From the NCBI RefSeq assembly GCF_000332275.1, contig NZ_CM001776.1, positions 4,958,008 to 5,022,007 on the forward strand: DNA of 64,000 nucleotides, given 5' to 3'. The DNA comes from Synechococcus sp. PCC 7336. GTDB lineage: Bacteria; Cyanobacteriota; Cyanobacteriia; Thermostichales; PCC-7336. The notes below the pieces were generated by a model that saw only the letters and a list, made by a program, of their open reading frames with translations, searched no databases and was not told where the DNA came from. A program made the position numbers and the translations under genes. Of this stretch, positions 61,024 through 64,000 are shown piece after piece; position 1 is the stretch's first letter; every line of letters starts with the position of its first letter.

Positions 61024-61056
61024 CCCCTCGCCCAAGTTTGATACTGCTGGCCAATT
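61024..61056 (+). repeat. Dispersed 33-bp repeat, copy 2
   Basis: CCCCTCGCCCAAGTTTGATA followed by CTGCTGGCCAATT. It differs from copy 1 (16384-16416) at three positions. With copy 3 in opposite orientation 200 bases away it forms an inverted pair. Confidence 0.7.
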
Positions 61057-61252
61057 TAACATTTAGAAATATTGGCATGGTGCAAGTCCTCTGCATGGCC
61101 CTCACCCCCGGCCCCTCTCCCAAGTTTGGGAGAGGGGAGAAACAGCCGAAAATCCTTACGGGGCCTTGTTCCCCTGCCCCCAAAGTTGGGGGTAGGGGTT
61201 AGGGGAAGGGGGCCACAGGCATCTAGACAAATGGCCAATGTTTCGGAATATG

Positions 61253-61286
61253 AATTTCGCCAGCAGCATCAAGTTTGGGAGAGGGG
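61253..61286 (-). repeat. Dispersed 33-bp repeat, copy 3
   Basis: On the plus strand AATTTCGCCAGCAGCATCAA then GTTTGGGAGAGGGG; the reverse complement starts CCCCTCTCCCAAACTTGATG and CTGCTGGCG, matching copy 1 closely. Forms an inverted pair with copy 2. Confidence 0.65.
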
Positions 61287-61506
61287 AGAAGCAGCCTCAA
61301 ACCCGCAATCTACCGTTCTATTCCCCTTCCCCCAAAATTACGGCTGACGCCACGCTTCGCGAGGGGGGAAGGGGTTAGGGGATGGGGGCCAGTCTCTTGT
61401 CGAACTCACGTGGTTTGAGCTCGCCAATCCCGCGCAAGCTCGGTGGCATCTCAAAACGCTAAGTTTTAAGCTGGCGATATCTCACGCGATCGCACGGGGC
61501 GCGCTC

Positions 61507-62946
61507 ATGGAACTCGATTTGCACAAGTGTCTGAACAATCTGCGTATTGATGCTGACTGGGTGGGCCTGCGCCAGATCTCCGAGGCAAGCACCACTCGCT
61601 CTGTCCGCGACGGTCACCCCCAAAGTAACGGGCGCAGTCGCAGTTGCGGCATCATGGTTGAAGTCTTAGCTAACGGACAATTTGGCTATGCCGCTACCCA
61701 GCGATTGCAGCCAGACAGCATTCAAGCCGCCGCCGAACGAGCTCGCCAACAAGCCCTCGCCAGTTCTGCCTGGGCCGTTCGCGCCTTTACCCCTGCCGTG
61801 CGACCGAAGGCCGTCGGTCAGTACAGTTCCCCCTTCCAAAAACCCCTCGAAGCCCTGAGCGCATCGGACTTGGTGGGGCTGCTCGTGCAGGTGTGCGACA
61901 CCATGCGGGTATCGGACAAAGTGGTGAAAACCTCCGCGATGGCTCAGACGGTGGAGACAGAACAGCGGTTTGTCAGCAGTAATGGCTCGGATGTGTACCA
62001 GAAATTTTTGGCTGTCAACACCCATTACACCGCAACCGCTCGGGACGGAACCATTACGCAACAGCGAACGGACAATGGCTGGATGGCCCGCTGCTATCAG
62101 GCAGGGGTTGAAGTGCTGCATCCAGAAGAGGTCTTGACTCGCGCTCGTCAAATTGGCGAACAGGCGATCGAGTTGCTCGATGCCGAGGAGTGCCCCGAAA
62201 CCACCACCACCCTGGTGCTCGCCCCCGACCAAATGATGTTGCAGATTCACGAAAGTGTGGGGCATCCGCTGGAGTTAGATCGAATTTTGGGGGACGAGCG
62301 CAATTACGCCGGATCGAGCTTTGTCAAGCTCTCGGATTTTGGCTCCCTCATGTACGGTTCGCCCCTGATGAATGCGACCTTCGATCCGACCGTGGCGGGG
62401 GAGCTGGCCAGTTATGCCTTTGACGATGCCGGTCTGCCCGCCCAGCGGGAATATTTAATCGAGCGGGGGCAATTGTTGCGGGGGTTGGGCAGTCTGGAAA
62501 GCCAAGTGCGGGCGGGGGTGCCCGGGGTGGCCAATTTCCGCGCGAATTCCTGGAATCGAGCCCCGATCGATCGCATGGCCAACCTGAATTTAGAACCGGG
62601 CGATGCTTCTTTTGATGAGATTGTGGGTTCCATCGAGCGGGGGGTTTACATGGAATCCAACCGCTCTTGGTCAATTGACGACTACCGCAACAAGTTTCAG
62701 TTTGGCTGCGAATATGCCAAGCTCATCGAAAATGGGCGCTTGACCAAAACCCTGCGCAATCCCAACTATCGAGGCATTAGCAGTCACTTTTGGAAAAATC
62801 TAGTCCAGGTGGGCGATCGCAGTACGTTCGAACTCTACGGCACTCCCTTCTGCGGTAAAGGGGAACCCAACCAATGCATTCAGGTGGGTCACGGGTCGCC
62901 GGTCTGTGCGTTTGAGGCGATCGAGGTGTTTGGAGGTGCAGCGTGA
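61507..62946 (+). CDS. tldD: Metalloprotease TldD
   Basis: A 479-residue subunit of the TldD/TldE protease, which in other bacteria removes peptides and matures microcin-type precursors. The zinc-binding motif is HESVGHPLELDR (about residues 248-259, HExxxH), the TldD hallmark. Further blocks are GSSFVKLSDFGSLMYGSPLM, and YLIERGQLLRGLGSLES. ATG 61507 starts MELDLHKCLNNLRIDADWVG. The GTG of the next gene overlaps its stop by 4 bases (GTGA), so the subunits are made together. No peptide precursor gene is evident nearby. Confidence 0.94.
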   Translation: MELDLHKCLNNLRIDADWVGLRQISEASTTRSVRDGHPQSNGRSRSCGIMVEVLANGQFGYAATQRLQPDSIQAAAERARQQALASSAWAVRAFTPAVRPKAVGQYSSPFQKPLEALSASDLVGLLVQVCDTMRVSDKVVKTSAMAQTVETEQRFVSSNGSDVYQKFLAVNTHYTATARDGTITQQRTDNGWMARCYQAGVEVLHPEEVLTRARQIGEQAIELLDAEECPETTTTLVLAPDQMMLQIHESVGHPLELDRILGDERNYAGSSFVKLSDFGSLMYGSPLMNATFDPTVAGELASYAFDDAGLPAQREYLIERGQLLRGLGSLESQVRAGVPGVANFRANSWNRAPIDRMANLNLEPGDASFDEIVGSIERGVYMESNRSWSIDDYRNKFQFGCEYAKLIENGRLTKTLRNPNYRGISSHFWKNLVQVGDRSTFELYGTPFCGKGEPNQCIQVGHGSPVCAFEAIEVFGGAA

Positions 62947-64000
62947 GTTTATCCGAGTTCGAGCGTTGGGAAGGCAGGTTCGATCGCCTCTGCGATCGCC
63001 TCCTGGACGGGTTGGGGCCAGGGGAGCATCTGGCGATCGAGCTGACGGGGGAAGCCAGTCATTTCATGCGTTTCAATGGCGGCAAAGTGCGTCAATCTGG
63101 GACAGTGGCCGATGCGGCCATCAAGCTGCAACTGATTTGCCAGGACCGGACTGCCTATGCTTCGTTCCCCTTTACTGGCGATCTGGAGAGCGATCGCCCC
63201 GAGGCGATCGCGCAATTGGCTGACTTGCGACAGGATCTGCCTCAACTCCCACCAGATCCCTATGTCGTCCTGCCCGACAATTTAGGGTCCAGTCGAGAGA
63301 CTTATTCCGGTCGGCTATTAGCCCCCGAACGGGCTGCAGAGGCAATTTTGCCAGCGGTGCAGGGAATTGATTTTACCGGGAGCTATGCCTCGGGGCCGAT
63401 ACTGCGGGCTACCCGTAACTCTGCCGGACAGCGCCATTGGTTTGCCACCGAGACGTTTGTGCTGGATTATTCGGCGATCGCCCCCTCGCAAAAAGCAGTA
63501 AAGGCGACCCTTGCCGGTCAGCAGTGGAATCAAGCACAGTTCGAGCAGCGAGTTCGCCAGTCTAAGACCCAGCTCGATTTGCTCGATCGCCCCACCCGCT
63601 CCCTACCGCCGGGGAAATATCGCACTTATTTTGCTCCCGCTGCCGTGGCCGATCTGCTGGGCATGCTGTCTTGGGGGGCGGTGAGCGAAGCCTCGATGCG
63701 GCAGGGGGGAAGTGCTCTGGCCAAGCTGAAGGAGGGGAAAACTCTGTCGCCGCGATTGACGCTGCGAGAAGACTTCAGTCGCGGTACAGTACCGCGCTTC
63801 AACCAGTTAGGCGAAGTCTCCCCAGAGGAGGTGCCCGTGATTGTGGAAGGGGAACTGGTCAATACACTGGTCAATGCCCGCACAGCCAAAGAGTACGGGG
63901 TTAAGAGTAACGCCGCCAATGGATCGGAGAGCTTGCGCGCGCCGCAGGTTTCTCCCGGGAGGCTCTCCGACGATGAGATCTTGCAGCGGTTGGGGACGGG
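62943..64000 (+). CDS. tldE: Metalloprotease TldE/PmbA, partial (runs off window)
   Basis: The frame starts at GTG 62943 overlapping the tldD stop and stays open to the window edge (about 352 codons of roughly 430-450). It reads VSLSEFERWEGRFDRLCDRL at the start; AGQRHWFATETFVLDYSAIA, and RTYFAPAAVADLLGMLSWGA, typical of the TldE/PmbA partner. It lacks the HExxxH site, as TldE does. The end of the protein is not seen. Confidence 0.92.
   Translation, partial: MSLSEFERWEGRFDRLCDRLLDGLGPGEHLAIELTGEASHFMRFNGGKVRQSGTVADAAIKLQLICQDRTAYASFPFTGDLESDRPEAIAQLADLRQDLPQLPPDPYVVLPDNLGSSRETYSGRLLAPERAAEAILPAVQGIDFTGSYASGPILRATRNSAGQRHWFATETFVLDYSAIAPSQKAVKATLAGQQWNQAQFEQRVRQSKTQLDLLDRPTRSLPPGKYRTYFAPAAVADLLGMLSWGAVSEASMRQGGSALAKLKEGKTLSPRLTLREDFSRGTVPRFNQLGEVSPEEVPVIVEGELVNTLVNARTAKEYGVKSNAANGSESLRAPQVSPGRLSDDEILQRLGT

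Larger units (their letters stand above)
60853..61506. other. Intergenic region rich in short G/C repeats
   Basis: This 654-bp stretch contains no supported gene. It is built of short related units: CCCTCACCCCCG... (around 61012 and 61100), GGGAGAGGGGAGAA (61128 and 61277), and CCCCCAAAGTTGGGGGTAGG (61179). Two of the dispersed 33-bp repeats also lie here in opposite orientation, about 200 bases apart. Many frames (for example 60763-61062 on the minus strand) are open by chance. Such G-rich gene-end repeats are common in cyanobacteria. Confidence 0.65.

Noticed and set aside
60763-61380. Several overlapping frames of 60-100 codons in the repeat region
   Set aside because: They arise from G/C-rich repeats, on both strands, with Pro/Gly/Arg-rich translations and no starts supported by ribosome-binding sites.

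Overview
The window is chromosomal DNA from a cyanobacterium. The octamer GCGATCGC (the HIP1 palindrome of cyanobacteria) occurs very often, and several genes are cyanobacterial types: a PEP-CTERM surface protein, a DUF3134 protein, a Psb35-like thylakoid protein, five Uma2/DUF820 nucleases, a long SNF2 helicase and a HflX GTPase. The window cuts aroC at its left edge and tldE/pmbA at its right edge.

Layout. 1-4.5 kb: aroC (partial), a sulfotransferase, a small conserved protein, about 1.4 kb without a convincing gene, then a PEP-CTERM protein. 4.6-15.7 kb: eight minus-strand genes forming a putative fatty-acyl biosynthesis and export operon. In transcription order they are a ferritin-like diiron oxygenase, an acyl carrier protein, a FadB/FadJ-like protein with a ruined dehydrogenase half, a short-chain dehydrogenase, a fatty acyl-AMP ligase, a SnoaL-like protein, an RND adaptor, and an RND pump carrying a C-terminal FHA domain. 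A triplicated 84-bp repeat lies just upstream. 16-18.1 kb: gene remnants, an ADP-ribosyltransferase-like protein and a YefM/YoeB toxin-antitoxin pair. 18.1-23.6 kb: DUF2079 membrane protein, hflX, secreted FAD oxidoreductase. 23.6-27.3 kb: three near-identical tandem Uma2 genes differing in the number of coiled-coil heptads, a miniature inverted-repeat element and an intact IS5-family element. 27.5-41.1 kb: a conserved hypothetical with an operator-like dyad, folP, a copper ATPase behind a MerR/CueR-type promoter, a broken PIN toxin, a 1410-residue SNF2 protein, an SDR behind a hairpin-rich leader, tRNA-Ser(GGA), a PLP enzyme, two more Uma2 genes and ssb.

41.2-44.5 kb: creatininase followed by two decayed transposase genes. 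44.6-51.3 kb: an A+T-rich minus-strand polyamine island with a deoxyhypusine-synthase-like gene split by a 4-bp duplication, agmatinase, arginine decarboxylase, an unrecognised 375-residue protein, a 43-codon ORF and a DMT exporter. 51.3-64 kb: TPR lipoprotein or secreted protein, AEC transporter, a GNAT/DUF1778 toxin-antitoxin pair, ferredoxin, HD phosphohydrolase, a hairpin-rich segment that may be a TnpB-element remnant, Psb35-like and DUF3134 proteins, a JAMM protease / ThiS-like carrier / MoeB-rhodanese sulfur-transfer operon, a dispersed-repeat cluster, and tldD-tldE.

The strongest candidate for an undescribed system is the 4.6-15.7 kb operon. A fatty acid would be adenylated and loaded on the ACP, oxidised by the diiron enzyme, modified by the hydratase-like protein and SDR, and exported by a pump with a built-in phosphopeptide-binding domain. 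The polyamine island is the second candidate. Functions are inferred from motifs read by eye; no database search was possible.
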